Assembly (NCBI RefSeq): GCF_041199995.1
Contig: NZ_CP165646.1
Coordinates: 310,001-374,000 of the forward strand
From: Leptotrichia sp. HSP-342
GTDB taxonomy: Bacteria > Fusobacteriota > Fusobacteriia > Fusobacteriales > Leptotrichiaceae
DNA length: 64,000 nucleotides
Reading direction: 5' to 3'
The notes below the pieces were generated by a model, which saw only the letters and a program-made list of their open reading frames with translations, was not told the DNA's origin and did not search any database. Shown in pieces: positions 9,460 through 18,563 of the stretch. The translations under genes and the position numbers were made by a program. Every line of letters begins with the position of its first letter. Position 1 is the first letter of the stretch.

Positions 9460-11799
9460 ATGGAAAAAAATTATGATGTATTAGAATTTTATAAAATAAT
9501 TAACGAACTTATTGATTTATCAAGATTGGAAAAGACGAAAGAAAAGTTTCTGGATATTGATATTATAAAGGAAAAGTCAGCTTTGGATAAGGAACTTATG
9601 CTTATGATGGAGATGATTGACTTTTATAAGTATGATGATGGATTGGAACTTGCAGGGCTTGCGGATATTACTAAGATGATGAATTCCATTGATATTATTG
9701 GGTCTTATTTGAGTGCTGAGGATTTGGCAGTTCTGAAGAAGAATTTGACGATTTTTAGAATTTCTAAAAGCAGAGCTAAAAATGTTAGGGATAAATATAG
9801 AACGATTTGGAATCTGTTTAGTGATGTTGAGGAAGTTAAGGATATTGAGAACTTTATTTCAGAAGCAATTAATGATGAAGGAGTATTGAAGGATGAGGCT
9901 TCGATTGGACTTCGTGATGTGAGAAGGCAGAAACAGAATATTAATGCAAATATAAAAGAGAAATTTGACGAGCTGATTTCCAATAAAAGTACACAAAATG
10001 CTATTCAGGAAAGAATAATAACTCAAAGAAATGATAGATACGTAATTGCTGTAAAGACAGATTTTAAAGGGCTTATTAAAGGAATAGAACATGATAGGTC
10101 TGCAACAGGAAGCACAGTTTACATCGAGCCTTTAAATATTGTTTCATTAAATAATAAATTACGTGAATACGAGGCTCGTGAGCGTGAGGAAATTAGAAAA
10201 ATACTGCTTAGAATTACAGAACTTGTAAAAACGAAAAAGGAAGAAATTCTGGAAATTAAGGAAATTTTGGAAAGACTGGACTTTATTGATGCGAAAACGA
10301 CTTATTCAGTTAATAAAAAATGTATTGTTCCAAAAATTATTAATAAAGAATATTTGAAACTGGTTGAAGCGAGACATCCACTAATTGATGAAAATACAGT
10401 TGTGCCGATTAATTTTGAACTTGGGAATCCTGAAAATATAATGCTTATTACAGGACCTAATACTGGAGGGAAGACAGTAACATTGAAAGTGGCTGGTCTT
10501 CTTACAATTATGGCTTTATCTGGTATCCCGATTCCTGCAAATGAAAAAACTGAAATTGGATATTTTCACAATGTACTGGCTGACATTGGGGACGAACAAA
10601 GTCTTGAGCAAAACTTATCCTCATTTTCAGGGCATGTTAGCAAAATAAAAGATATAATTGAAAATGCAAACAGTAAATCGCTTGTATTAATGGACGAATT
10701 AGGAAGTGGAACTGATCCAATGGAAGGAGCTGCTTTTGCAATGGCAATCATTGATTACTTGAATAAAAAACACGTAACTTCAATAATTACAACCCATTAC
10801 AGCGAAGTAAAAGCCTATGCCTTTAATACAACAGGAATTAAAAGTGCCTCAATGGAATTTGACGTGGAAACATTATCTCCAACGTACAAACTGCTGGAAG
10901 GAATACCGGGAGAAAGTAACGCTCTTATAATTGCAAGAAAATACGGAATTAGTGAAGAAGTGATTGAAAATGCAAAAAGCTACATAAGTGAAGATAATCA
11001 GCGTGTTGAAGAAATGCTAAAATCAATAAAGGAAAAAAATGACGAGCTGGAAACAATGCAGGCAAAATTAGAAGCAACAAGAACTGAACTTGACAAGCAA
11101 AAGAGCATTTATGAGCAAAATATGATAAAACTTGAAAATGAAAAAAATGAAATTATAAAACGTGCCTATCAGGAAGCCGACAATTACTTGAAAAACATGC
11201 AGGCAAAAGCCAAAAATTTAATTGATAAAATAAATAGCGAAGAATCTAAAAAAGAAGATGCGAAAAATGCTCAAAGAAGCTTGAATATGCTACGTGAATC
11301 ATTTATTACGGATAAAAAGAAAAATGTAAAGGAAAAGAAAGTTGTTACTCAAAATGTAGATTTTTCCGTTGGGGAAGAAGTGCTTGTAAAAACAATGAAT
11401 CAAAACGGAAAGATTTTGAAAATAATGCCAAACAACCGTATTCAAGTGCAAACTGGAATATTAAAGCTAGTTGTATCAACTGACGATATTGTAAAAATCC
11501 AAAAGAAAAAAACAAACAAATTTAAAAACTTTGCCTCACTAAAACGAACTTCCCAAGTTCGAGGAGAAATCGACTTACGTGGAATGAATGCCGACGAAGC
11601 AATCGCAGAACTAGAAACATACATGGACAGAGCAATGCTAACAGGCTACCACGAAATCTACATAATTCACGGAAAAGGAACAATGGTACTAAGAAAAAAA
11701 ATCCACGAATACCTAAGAACTTCAAAATATGTAACAGAATTTAAAGATGCCAATCAAAATGAAGGTGGAATTGGGTGTACGGTGGCTACTTTGAAGTAG
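9460..11799 (+). CDS. mutS2: Endonuclease MutS2 / ribosome-rescue factor RqcU
   Basis: A 779-residue protein, the standard MutS2 length. It has a MutS core and lever region (1-310) and an ATPase with Walker A GPNTGGKT at 332-339 and Walker B LVLMDELGSGTD. A long charged coiled coil (about 500-620) follows, then a C-terminal Smr nuclease domain beginning IDLRGMNADEA (about 704) with the HGKGTMVLR motif. There is no mismatch-binding N-domain, which separates it from MutS. The family suppresses recombination and/or splits collided ribosomes. The start has GAGAGGAAG just upstream. It heads a same-strand run with cysS and coaBC. Confidence 0.96.
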   Translation: MEKNYDVLEFYKIINELIDLSRLEKTKEKFLDIDIIKEKSALDKELMLMMEMIDFYKYDDGLELAGLADITKMMNSIDIIGSYLSAEDLAVLKKNLTIFRISKSRAKNVRDKYRTIWNLFSDVEEVKDIENFISEAINDEGVLKDEASIGLRDVRRQKQNINANIKEKFDELISNKSTQNAIQERIITQRNDRYVIAVKTDFKGLIKGIEHDRSATGSTVYIEPLNIVSLNNKLREYEAREREEIRKILLRITELVKTKKEEILEIKEILERLDFIDAKTTYSVNKKCIVPKIINKEYLKLVEARHPLIDENTVVPINFELGNPENIMLITGPNTGGKTVTLKVAGLLTIMALSGIPIPANEKTEIGYFHNVLADIGDEQSLEQNLSSFSGHVSKIKDIIENANSKSLVLMDELGSGTDPMEGAAFAMAIIDYLNKKHVTSIITTHYSEVKAYAFNTTGIKSASMEFDVETLSPTYKLLEGIPGESNALIIARKYGISEEVIENAKSYISEDNQRVEEMLKSIKEKNDELETMQAKLEATRTELDKQKSIYEQNMIKLENEKNEIIKRAYQEADNYLKNMQAKAKNLIDKINSEESKKEDAKNAQRSLNMLRESFITDKKKNVKEKKVVTQNVDFSVGEEVLVKTMNQNGKILKIMPNNRIQVQTGILKLVVSTDDIVKIQKKKTNKFKNFASLKRTSQVRGEIDLRGMNADEAIAELETYMDRAMLTGYHEIYIIHGKGTMVLRKKIHEYLRTSKYVTEFKDANQNEGGIGCTVATLK

Positions 11800-11861
11800 G
11801 AAATTTATGTTAAGAGAGATTTTATAAATTAAAAGTTTTCAAGAGCAGGGAGAATAAAAAA

Positions 11862-13313
11862 ATGAAACTTTACAACACAATGACCAATAAAATTGAAGAA
11901 TTTAAGACAATAGAAGAAAATAAGGTAAAAATGTATGTTTGCGGGCCTACTGTCTATAATTACATACATTTGGGGAATGCACGTCCAATTGTAGTTTTTG
12001 ATACGTTGGCACGGTATTTTGAGCATAAGGGGATGGAAGTTGAGTTTGTGCAGAATTTTACGGATGTGGATGATAAGATTATAAATAAGTCTATGGAAGA
12101 AGGGACTTCTGCTAGCGAGGTTTCGGAAAAATATATAAAATATTTTTTTGAGGATATTAGCAAGCTGAATATTCTTGAAAGTGTGAAAAGACCTAAAGTT
12201 ACTGAAAATATGGCGGAAATTATTAAGATTATTCAAAAATTAATTGATAATGGGTTTGCTTACGAGAAAGATGGGGATGTTTATTTTGAGGTAAAAAAAT
12301 ATAAGGATTATGGAAAATTATCAAATCAGAAAATTGAGGAGCTGGAACTTGGGGCTAGGATTGATGTGTCGGAAATTAAGAAAAATCCAGTAGACTTTGC
12401 ACTTTGGAAAAAAAAGAAAGATGGAGAGCCGTTTTGGCAATCGCCTTGGGGACAAGGACGTCCTGGATGGCATATAGAATGTAGTGCGATGGCAAAAAAA
12501 TATCTTGGAGATACATTTGATATTCACGGTGGCGGACAAGATTTAGTTTTTCCGCATCACGAAAATGAGATTGCCCAAAGTAAGTGTGCTTATCACGGAA
12601 ACTTTGCAAATTATTGGCTTCACAACGGATTTATTCAGATAAATGGCGACAAAATGTCAAAATCGCTAGGAAATTTCTTTTTGCTTCGTGAAATACTTGA
12701 AAAATTTTCTGGAAATGTAGTAAGACTTTTTATTCTTAGCACTCATTACAGAAAGCCGATTAACTTTTCATTCGAGAATATGGAAGATACGAAAAAAGCG
12801 TTGCAAAATATTATAAAATCAATGAATAAATTTGAAAATATTGTTGAAAAATATAAGAATGAAAAAATAGAAAATGTTAAAAATTCAGAGTTTTCTCAAA
12901 AAATTGATGAATTTGATAAAAAATTTGAAGAAGCGATGGACGAGGATATGAATACACCGCAGGCACTAGCGACTATTTTTGATCAGATTAGGGAAACAAA
13001 TAAACTTATTTCCAGAAATGAAAGTGAGTTTTCCAGAATTTATTATGAAATTAAAAAATCTTATGATTCTTTGAAGGCAAAATTAGAAAATGTATTTGGA
13101 ATAGCGATTGAAATAGAAAATGCTGTGAAGGAGGAAGATGGAGAAAATATGGAATTGACAAAAAAATTAATTGAATTACTGATAAAATTACGAAGTGAGG
13201 CAAGAAGTGAGAAAAATTTCAAATTATCCGATGAAATTCGGAATGAATTGAAGGCACTTGGGGTAGAAATTAAGGATAATAAGGATGGAAGTACGGATTA
13301 TAATTTATTGTAA
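11862..13313 (+). CDS. cysS: Cysteine--tRNA ligase
   Basis: A 483-residue class I aminoacyl-tRNA synthetase that charges tRNA-Cys. It shows zinc ligand Cys27 in CGPTVYNYIHLGNAR, the HIGH-type motif HLGN at 36-39, the block GWHIECSAM...GGGQDLVFPHHENE with further zinc ligands, and the KMSKS motif at 264-268. The C-terminal helical anticodon region is present. It lies 62 bases after mutS2 and 24 bases before coaBC. Confidence 0.98.
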   Translation: MKLYNTMTNKIEEFKTIEENKVKMYVCGPTVYNYIHLGNARPIVVFDTLARYFEHKGMEVEFVQNFTDVDDKIINKSMEEGTSASEVSEKYIKYFFEDISKLNILESVKRPKVTENMAEIIKIIQKLIDNGFAYEKDGDVYFEVKKYKDYGKLSNQKIEELELGARIDVSEIKKNPVDFALWKKKKDGEPFWQSPWGQGRPGWHIECSAMAKKYLGDTFDIHGGGQDLVFPHHENEIAQSKCAYHGNFANYWLHNGFIQINGDKMSKSLGNFFLLREILEKFSGNVVRLFILSTHYRKPINFSFENMEDTKKALQNIIKSMNKFENIVEKYKNEKIENVKNSEFSQKIDEFDKKFEEAMDEDMNTPQALATIFDQIRETNKLISRNESEFSRIYYEIKKSYDSLKAKLENVFGIAIEIENAVKEEDGENMELTKKLIELLIKLRSEARSEKNFKLSDEIRNELKALGVEIKDNKDGSTDYNLL

Positions 13314-13337
13314 TTTTTGATTTAAGAAGAGGGAAAA

Positions 13338-14543
13338 ATGAAAAATATTTTAGTAGGAGTTACAGGGGGAATTGCGGCATATAAATCGGCTGGAATTGTA
13401 TCGCTTTTGAAAAAGAAAGGATATAATGTGAAAGTTGTGATGACTGAAAATGCTACAAAAATCGTTGGACCTTTGACTCTTGAAACTTTATCAAGAAATA
13501 GGATTTATGTGGATATGTGGGACAGCAATCCGCATTATGAAGTGGAGCATATTTCACTTGCGGATTGGGCAGATATGGTTTTGATTGCACCTGCGACTTA
13601 TAATATAATTGGAAAGGTGGCAAACGGGATTGCAGACGATATGCTTACGACAATCCTTTCCGCTGTTTCGGTAAGAAAGCCAGTATTTTTTGCTTTAGCA
13701 ATGAATGTGAATATGTATGAAAATCCGATTTTAAAAGAAAATATTGATAAGCTGAAATCCTTTGGATATAGGTTTATTGATGCAGAAGAAGGACTGCTTG
13801 CCTGCAATTATAGTGCGAAGGGAAGAATGAGCGAGCCAGAAAATATTGTCGATGAAATAGAAAGATACAGTATTTTTTCAAAATTTGAGAATTTTGATAC
13901 AACCTTGAAAGGTAAAAAAATTCTTATAACAAGCGGGCGAACAAAGGAAAATATTGATCCAGTCAGATATTTGTCAAATAATTCAAGCGGAAAAATGGGA
14001 TATTCAATTGCTCAGGCGGCGGCTGATATGGGAGCAGACGTAACTTTAATTAGCGGGTCTACGGACTTGAAAATTCCAAATGGGCTTAAAAATTTTATTT
14101 CTGTGGAATCAGCACTTGAAATGTATGAAAAAGTGGATGAATATTTTAAAAATACTGATATTTTCATAGCTTGTGCGGCAGTTGCTGATTACAGACCAAA
14201 GGAATACAAAAAGGAAAAAATAAAGAAATCTGATTCAGATTTGGTTATGGAATTGGTTAGAAATCCTGATATTTTATTAGAGATGAGCAAAAAGAAGGAA
14301 AAACAGCTATTAGTTGGATTTGCCGCAGAAACTAATGATATAAGGGAAAATGCCTTGAAAAAGCTGGGAAAGAAAAATTTAGATATTATAGTGGCAAATA
14401 ATGCATCTGTAATGGGCAGCGATGAAAATGTGATTGAGATTATTAGAAAAGATAGGACTTCGGTGGAAATTAGTCAGAAAAGTAAGATGGAGCTGGCTTA
14501 TGATATTTTGAGTGAAGTTGTTTGTGAGTTGGAAAAGAGATAA
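13338..14543 (+). CDS. coaBC: Bifunctional phosphopantothenoylcysteine decarboxylase/synthase
   Basis: A 401-residue fusion for two steps of coenzyme A synthesis. The CoaC half (1-185) is a flavoprotein with GVTGGIAAYKSA, His71 in HISLADWADM, LIAPATYN and Cys156 in LLACNYSAKGRM. The usual sequence after that Cys is GDVGxGRM-like, so this version is slightly unusual. The CoaB half has ITSGRTKENIDPVRYLSN, NSSGKMG and VADYRPKE. An AGAGGG motif precedes the ATG. It is probably co-transcribed with cysS. Confidence 0.96.
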   Translation: MKNILVGVTGGIAAYKSAGIVSLLKKKGYNVKVVMTENATKIVGPLTLETLSRNRIYVDMWDSNPHYEVEHISLADWADMVLIAPATYNIIGKVANGIADDMLTTILSAVSVRKPVFFALAMNVNMYENPILKENIDKLKSFGYRFIDAEEGLLACNYSAKGRMSEPENIVDEIERYSIFSKFENFDTTLKGKKILITSGRTKENIDPVRYLSNNSSGKMGYSIAQAAADMGADVTLISGSTDLKIPNGLKNFISVESALEMYEKVDEYFKNTDIFIACAAVADYRPKEYKKEKIKKSDSDLVMELVRNPDILLEMSKKKEKQLLVGFAAETNDIRENALKKLGKKNLDIIVANNASVMGSDENVIEIIRKDRTSVEISQKSKMELAYDILSEVVCELEKR

Positions 14544-14611
14544 AGTTTTTTGAAATTATGAATGTGTTGATTTTTATAAGTTTATTGATTTTGTAAAAGG
14601 GAGAATAAATT

Positions 14612-14845
14612 ATGAAATCTGAAAAACAAAAGATAAAAAAAGTGTACATGTTGTATCATAGAGATGAAAAGGATGACGATAAATTAATAGGATTTTTTTC
14701 AACAAAGGAAAAGGCATTGGAAATTGTTGATAAATGGAAAGAAATGAAAGGTTTTAGGGATTTTCCTGAAGGATTTAAAATTAGAACCATGATAATTGGG
14801 AAAAATTACTACACAAAAGGGTTTAAATCTAAAAGCCTTAAATAA
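14612..14845 (+). CDS. Small DUF7336-like protein
   Basis: A 77-residue soluble protein with a GGGAG site before the ATG. The pattern VYMLYHRDE...KLIGFFSTKEKALEIVDKW, then GFRDFPEGFKIRTMII, matches the small DUF7336-type fold as I remember it (start xYxLxH, centre SKEKA, GFxxxPxGF). Function is unknown. It is 12 bases upstream of a two-domain relative, so the pair is probably one transcript. Confidence 0.75.
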   Translation: MKSEKQKIKKVYMLYHRDEKDDDKLIGFFSTKEKALEIVDKWKEMKGFRDFPEGFKIRTMIIGKNYYTKGFKSKSLK

Positions 14846-14857
14846 TTAGGAGAAACT

Positions 14858-15328
14858 ATGGAAATATGGATTTTATCACATGGATATGATTATGGAGATG
14901 TCTATGATAAGTATAAGTGGAATGAGGAAGCAAGGTTTTTAGGTGCCTATTATACAAAGGAAGAAGGATTGAAGGCACTGGAAAAATATAAAAAAATCAA
15001 AGGATTTTGTTCACATTTGGATGGGTTCTGGCTAGAAAAGCATCATTTGGATAAATATGCTGGATGGGAAGGTGGTTATGTTACTTATTATAAAGAAGAT
15101 GAGGTAAAAATTGATAATTCAAAAAATCAAAAATTATATGTACTTTCTCATTTTTATTATACTGGTAAAGATAAAATAAAAGAAAAACATCGAATTTTAT
15201 CAGTATGTTTGTCAAAATTAGAAGCTAGGAAGAAAATAAAGGAATATCAGAAAATAGAAGGATTTTCTTCACATATTTCTAATTTTTACATTGAAGAATA
15301 TATTTTGGATGAAAAAAAAAATAAATAA
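14858..15328 (+). CDS. Protein with two tandem DUF7336-like domains
   Basis: A 156-residue protein with AGGAG 6 bases before the ATG. Two copies of the same domain as the preceding gene are visible: residues 1-80 (IWILSHGYDYG, then GAYYTKEEGLKALEKYKKI, then GFCSHLDGFWLEK) and 88-153 (LYVLSHFYY, then SKLEARKKIKEYQKI, then GFSSHISNFYIEEYILD). No signal peptide or TM helix is present. Together with the upstream gene the locus has three diverged copies of one unit. Function unknown; such lineage-specific duplications are common among immunity-like or accessory proteins, but nothing here proves that role. Confidence 0.75.
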   Translation: MEIWILSHGYDYGDVYDKYKWNEEARFLGAYYTKEEGLKALEKYKKIKGFCSHLDGFWLEKHHLDKYAGWEGGYVTYYKEDEVKIDNSKNQKLYVLSHFYYTGKDKIKEKHRILSVCLSKLEARKKIKEYQKIEGFSSHISNFYIEEYILDEKKNK

Positions 15329-15366
15329 AAGAAGGAGAGGCTATACAAATTTAGCAAATTAATGTT

Positions 15367-16320
15367 ATGGATAATGAAAAGAAAAATGTAAATAGAGTTT
15401 TGAATGAAAAAAAAGAAAATTTAGAAAAGAGAAATTCAAAATCTAGAAAAAAAACAGGAATAATTTTGGGAATAACGGCTTTATTGATTTTAGGAATTAT
15501 AATTTTGGGGATGATATTTGGTAGAAAAAATATTAATTTTAAAAATCTTGTAACTGAAGATGAAGATGATAAAATTTTTAGAATTAATCCAGTAAAAGAT
15601 CCACAGGTTACATATTACAATTTTCGTGGAGAAGTTTATCCTGACTGGGCTAAATTTGGGCTGACTCGAAGTAATGGGGCAAGAGGACATCAAGGAATTG
15701 ATATTTTTGCATTGCCGGGAACAGATGTTTATGCGGTTCTGGATGGAAAAATTGTGGATATGTATGTGGATAAAACAGGGTATGGATTAAATTTTTATTT
15801 GGAAGTTAATCCAAAGGAGCTTGAGAAAATAAAAAGAAAAAATTACAAACCTAAAGAAAGTGCAAGAGAATGGGCATACAGCCCAAATTATGACCCTAAT
15901 ACAATGCAAGTAAAATACATTAGATATTGCCATTTAAGTGAAGTGAATGTAAAAATCGGAGATACAGTGAAGGCTGGGCAAGTAATAGCTAAATCAGGTA
16001 CAACTGGAAATGCAAGTGGAACACATGCTCCTCATCTGCATTTTGAGATAGCCTTTGAAATGAGAGGAAAAGGACTTATAAACAGAGTTGATCCAGAAAT
16101 GTACTTTAAAATAAAAAATGGAGACAAAATGACAAAACAAGAGATAAATGTCCAGACTGAAGCAGCTAAAACAGAATGGTTTGAAACAAAAGGCTATGAT
16201 ACTGGATTTAGAGATAAAAGTATATTTTTAGATAAAAAAATGAATCCAGATGGAAGCAAAGTGAAAGAAAATTTAAATAAAATTAATAATTTAAAAAGTA
16301 GAAAAATTAGGAAAAAATAA
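15367..16320 (+). CDS. M23-family (LytM) peptidoglycan peptidase, membrane-anchored
   Basis: A 317-residue protein with a Lys-rich N-terminus, one TM helix at about 30-49 (TGIILGITALLILGIIILG), then an extracytoplasmic M23 domain. The zinc-site motif HQGID (His108, Asp112) and the HLH motif (His223, His225) are intact, so it is probably an active endopeptidase cutting cell-wall cross-links. The central part has a TYxxHLSE-like block (RYCHLSEVNVKIGD). The start is uncertain: a GAAGGAG site lies about 28 bases upstream of this ATG, an in-frame stop at 15352 blocks longer forms, and the nearer ATG at 15362 is out of frame. Confidence 0.9.
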   Translation: MDNEKKNVNRVLNEKKENLEKRNSKSRKKTGIILGITALLILGIIILGMIFGRKNINFKNLVTEDEDDKIFRINPVKDPQVTYYNFRGEVYPDWAKFGLTRSNGARGHQGIDIFALPGTDVYAVLDGKIVDMYVDKTGYGLNFYLEVNPKELEKIKRKNYKPKESAREWAYSPNYDPNTMQVKYIRYCHLSEVNVKIGDTVKAGQVIAKSGTTGNASGTHAPHLHFEIAFEMRGKGLINRVDPEMYFKIKNGDKMTKQEINVQTEAAKTEWFETKGYDTGFRDKSIFLDKKMNPDGSKVKENLNKINNLKSRKIRKK

Positions 16321-16361
16321 TTTTTTTAATTAGCAATGATGACACTTAGGAGGAAATTTTT

Positions 16362-17039
16362 ATGGGATTATTTGATTTATTTAAGAAAGAGAATGAAAAA
16401 GAAAATGATGCTGAAGCAGTTTCTGAAGAAATAAATACAGATGGCTGGGATGCTATTACAGAAACTTTTAATAAACTTTATCCGGATCAGAAAAATCCAT
16501 TACATTATGCGGCAATGATAAAATGGAGATTTGGTGGAAATGATCCTTTGGATGGTATTAGTATTTATGATGGAGGGGATTATTGGCACTTTGTTACTTA
16601 TGGATTGTCTGAACTGCATGAAAAAGTAAGTGAAAATACAGAATACAGCGGTTATGGAATGGAGTTTACATTAAAATTAAAAAAAGATAATTATATTGAT
16701 GAGGAAGCTGAATTAAAAGGAATTTGTGGAATTTTACAAACAATTGCAAGAGCGACGTTTTCTAGTGGAGAAATATTTAGACCGTATGAATATTTATACA
16801 CTGGGCAGACGGAAGGAATGGATGTAAATAAAAAGTCAAATATTACAGGGTTTATTACTATTTCTGATGAAAAAGCTGGAATAATTGATACAGTTAATGG
16901 AAAAGTGGAATTTATACAATTTATCGGAGTAACTGATAATGAACTGAAAGCAATTCAAAATAAAGAGACAACTGTTAAAGAATTATATGAAAAATTAAAC
17001 AGCGATGTAACAAACTATAATAGAAAATCAGTATTTTAA
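16362..17039 (+). CDS. Suppressor-of-fused (SUFU) domain protein
   Basis: A 225-residue cytoplasmic protein preceded by AGGAGG. After an acidic linker (about 10-27), GWDAITETFNKLYP starts a domain with HYAAMIKWRFGGNDPLDGIS, YDGGDYWHFVTYGLSEL and YGMEFTLKL. This is the pattern of bacterial SUFU-like domains. Such proteins occur singly or as immunity or accessory proteins near polymorphic toxins. No toxin gene is seen here. Molecular function is not known. Confidence 0.82.
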   Translation: MGLFDLFKKENEKENDAEAVSEEINTDGWDAITETFNKLYPDQKNPLHYAAMIKWRFGGNDPLDGISIYDGGDYWHFVTYGLSELHEKVSENTEYSGYGMEFTLKLKKDNYIDEEAELKGICGILQTIARATFSSGEIFRPYEYLYTGQTEGMDVNKKSNITGFITISDEKAGIIDTVNGKVEFIQFIGVTDNELKAIQNKETTVKELYEKLNSDVTNYNRKSVF

Positions 17040-17044
17040 ATAAA

Positions 17045-17084
17045 AAAGAGAGTATAAAGGGTAAATCCCTAAATATTCTCTTTT
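17045..17084. terminator. Bidirectional terminator between the SUFU and AhpF-like genes
   Basis: AAAGAGAgTATaaAGGG pairs with CCCTaaATAtTCTCTTT, flanked by A runs on one side and T runs on the other. It serves the convergent genes ending at 17039 (plus) and 17159 (minus). Confidence 0.8.
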
Positions 17085-17158
17085 CTTCATTCACAAGTTT
17101 TATTTTTCTCTCATCTTTTCAGATAAATCAATTTTCTCTCTATTTATAATTTTGGTTA

Positions 17159-17791
17159 CTAAGCATTAACAACAAGATTTATTAATTCTTCAATAGTTTT
17201 TGCACCAACTGATTTTTGCTCTCCATTTATAAATACAACTGGTACCGCCTGAATATCTTTTTCTTTTGCTTCTTCAAAAAATACTGCACTATCTACCATT
17301 GTTGTTGTAATGTTTTTGTTATTTGATGAAATTAAGTTTAAGGCTTGAACTACATCTGGACAATGTGTACAAGATAATGAAATAAATGTTTCGATATTTA
17401 CAGGCTTATTAACTGATTCAACTTTTGAAAGCTGCTCTCCTTCCAGTTTTTTTCCAAGTCCTGCAAGTCCCAAAACTGCTAGAATAAAGCTGTTAAATTC
17501 ATGTCCTCCAGGAATACCTGAAAAATTAATCCCAGTATTTTCCCCATCTTTTAAAATTGTAAAAGATGTTGGACGAGTAAGGTTTGCTTTTTCTAAGTCA
17601 GCCTTATCATTGTCAAATGATTTTTTTACATAGTTCACTTTTCCAGAAATTGAATCAACTTCTTGTAAGAAGCTATCTAATTCAGCTGATTTTTCGCTAT
17701 CATTCAAAAATGAGACTAATTCAATGTTTCCATTAATTTTATCAAAATAACCTTTTAACTGTTCTACAATATTACTATCTAATAAAGCCAT
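17159..17791 (-). CDS. Stand-alone AhpF N-terminal (double thioredoxin-fold) domain protein
   Basis: A 210-residue protein matching only the N-terminal domain of the peroxiredoxin reductase AhpF. The first thioredoxin fold (about 1-110) lacks a CXXC motif. The second has SLSCTHCPDV with redox pair Cys141/Cys144 and the cis-Pro region AVPVVFING. The FAD/NADH half of AhpF is absent and the gene ends normally. It lies 34 bases downstream of ahpC on the same strand, so it probably relays electrons from a separate thioredoxin-reductase-like enzyme to AhpC. That partner is not in this window. An AGGAGG motif precedes the ATG. Confidence 0.88.
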   Translation of the reverse strand: MALLDSNIVEQLKGYFDKINGNIELVSFLNDSEKSAELDSFLQEVDSISGKVNYVKKSFDNDKADLEKANLTRPTSFTILKDGENTGINFSGIPGGHEFNSFILAVLGLAGLGKKLEGEQLSKVESVNKPVNIETFISLSCTHCPDVVQALNLISSNNKNITTTMVDSAVFFEEAKEKDIQAVPVVFINGEQKSVGAKTIEELINLVVNA

Positions 17792-17825
17792 TTTACCTCC
17801 TTCTAATTTATTAAGTTTAAAATTA

Positions 17826-18392
17826 TTAAATTTTACCTACTAAATCTAATCCTGGTTTTAAAGTAGCTTCTCCTTCTTTCCATTTTGCTGGACAAACTAA
17901 TCCTGGGTTATCGGCTACGAATTTTGCAGCTTTTGCTCTTCTTACTAATTCTGATGCGTCTCTTCCGATTCCTTCATCATTTACTTCGTAAGCAACAATT
18001 TTTCCTTCAGGATTTACGATGAATGTTCCTCTGAATGCAAGTCCGCTTTCTTCGTTTAATACTTCAAATTCTCTTGAAATAGCTTTTGTAGGATCTCCAA
18101 TCATTGCATATTTAACTTTTCCGATTGCTTCTGAGTGATCGTGCCATGCTTTGTGAGTAAAGTGAGTATCAGTACTTACTGAATAAACATTAAATCCTAA
18201 TTTTTCCAATTCTTCTCTATGGTCTTCTAAATCTTCTAATTCAGTTGGACACACAAATGTAAAATCAGCTGGATAAAATACGAAAATATTCCATTTTCCT
18301 AACATATCCTTTTCAAAGTTTACTTCTTTAAATTCTTCGTTTTGATAAGCTTGAGCTGTAAAATTTTCAATTTTTTTTCCTATTAAAGACAT
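17826..18392 (-). CDS. ahpC: Alkyl hydroperoxide reductase C (typical 2-Cys peroxiredoxin)
   Basis: A 188-residue peroxiredoxin that reduces hydrogen peroxide and organic peroxides. The peroxidatic Cys48 lies in [11 protein letters not shown] and the resolving Cys167 in GLVCPAKW. The C-terminal tail GLDLVGKI is typical of AhpC. It is first in an operon with the AhpF N-domain gene and is preceded by AGGAGG and a strong promoter (18460-18487). This is the main visible oxygen-defence unit for an organism with oxygen-sensitive radical enzymes. Confidence 0.97.
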   Translation of the reverse strand: MSLIGKKIENFTAQAYQNEEFKEVNFEKDMLGKWNIFVFYPADFTFVCPTELEDLEDHREELEKLGFNVYSVSTDTHFTHKAWHDHSEAIGKVKYAMIGDPTKAISREFEVLNEESGLAFRGTFIVNPEGKIVAYEVNDEGIGRDASELVRRAKAAKFVADNPGLVCPAKWKEGEATLKPGLDLVGKI

Positions 18393-18459
18393 AATTTCCT
18401 CCTAATTTAATAATATTATTGTTTTTAATTTGAAATCATTACAAATATTTCTTGGTTAC

Positions 18460-18487
18460 ATTATACCATAAAAAATTATTTTGTCAA
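18460..18487 (-). promoter_or_regulatory. Sigma-70-type promoter of ahpC
   Basis: On the minus strand TTGACA (18487-18482), a 16-base spacer and TATAAT (18465-18460) are all consensus hexamers, about 70 bases upstream of the ahpC start. This is one of the strongest promoter matches in the window. Confidence 0.75.
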
Positions 18488-18563
18488 ATAAAATTTAATA
18501 TTTGTATTTCAAAGAAATTATGATAAAATTTTATAAGAATAAAAATAAAAAGAGAGGATAAAT

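Noticed and set aside
11442..11725. Minus-strand ORFs over the Smr domain of mutS2
   Set aside because: They are shadows of the conserved Smr coding region.
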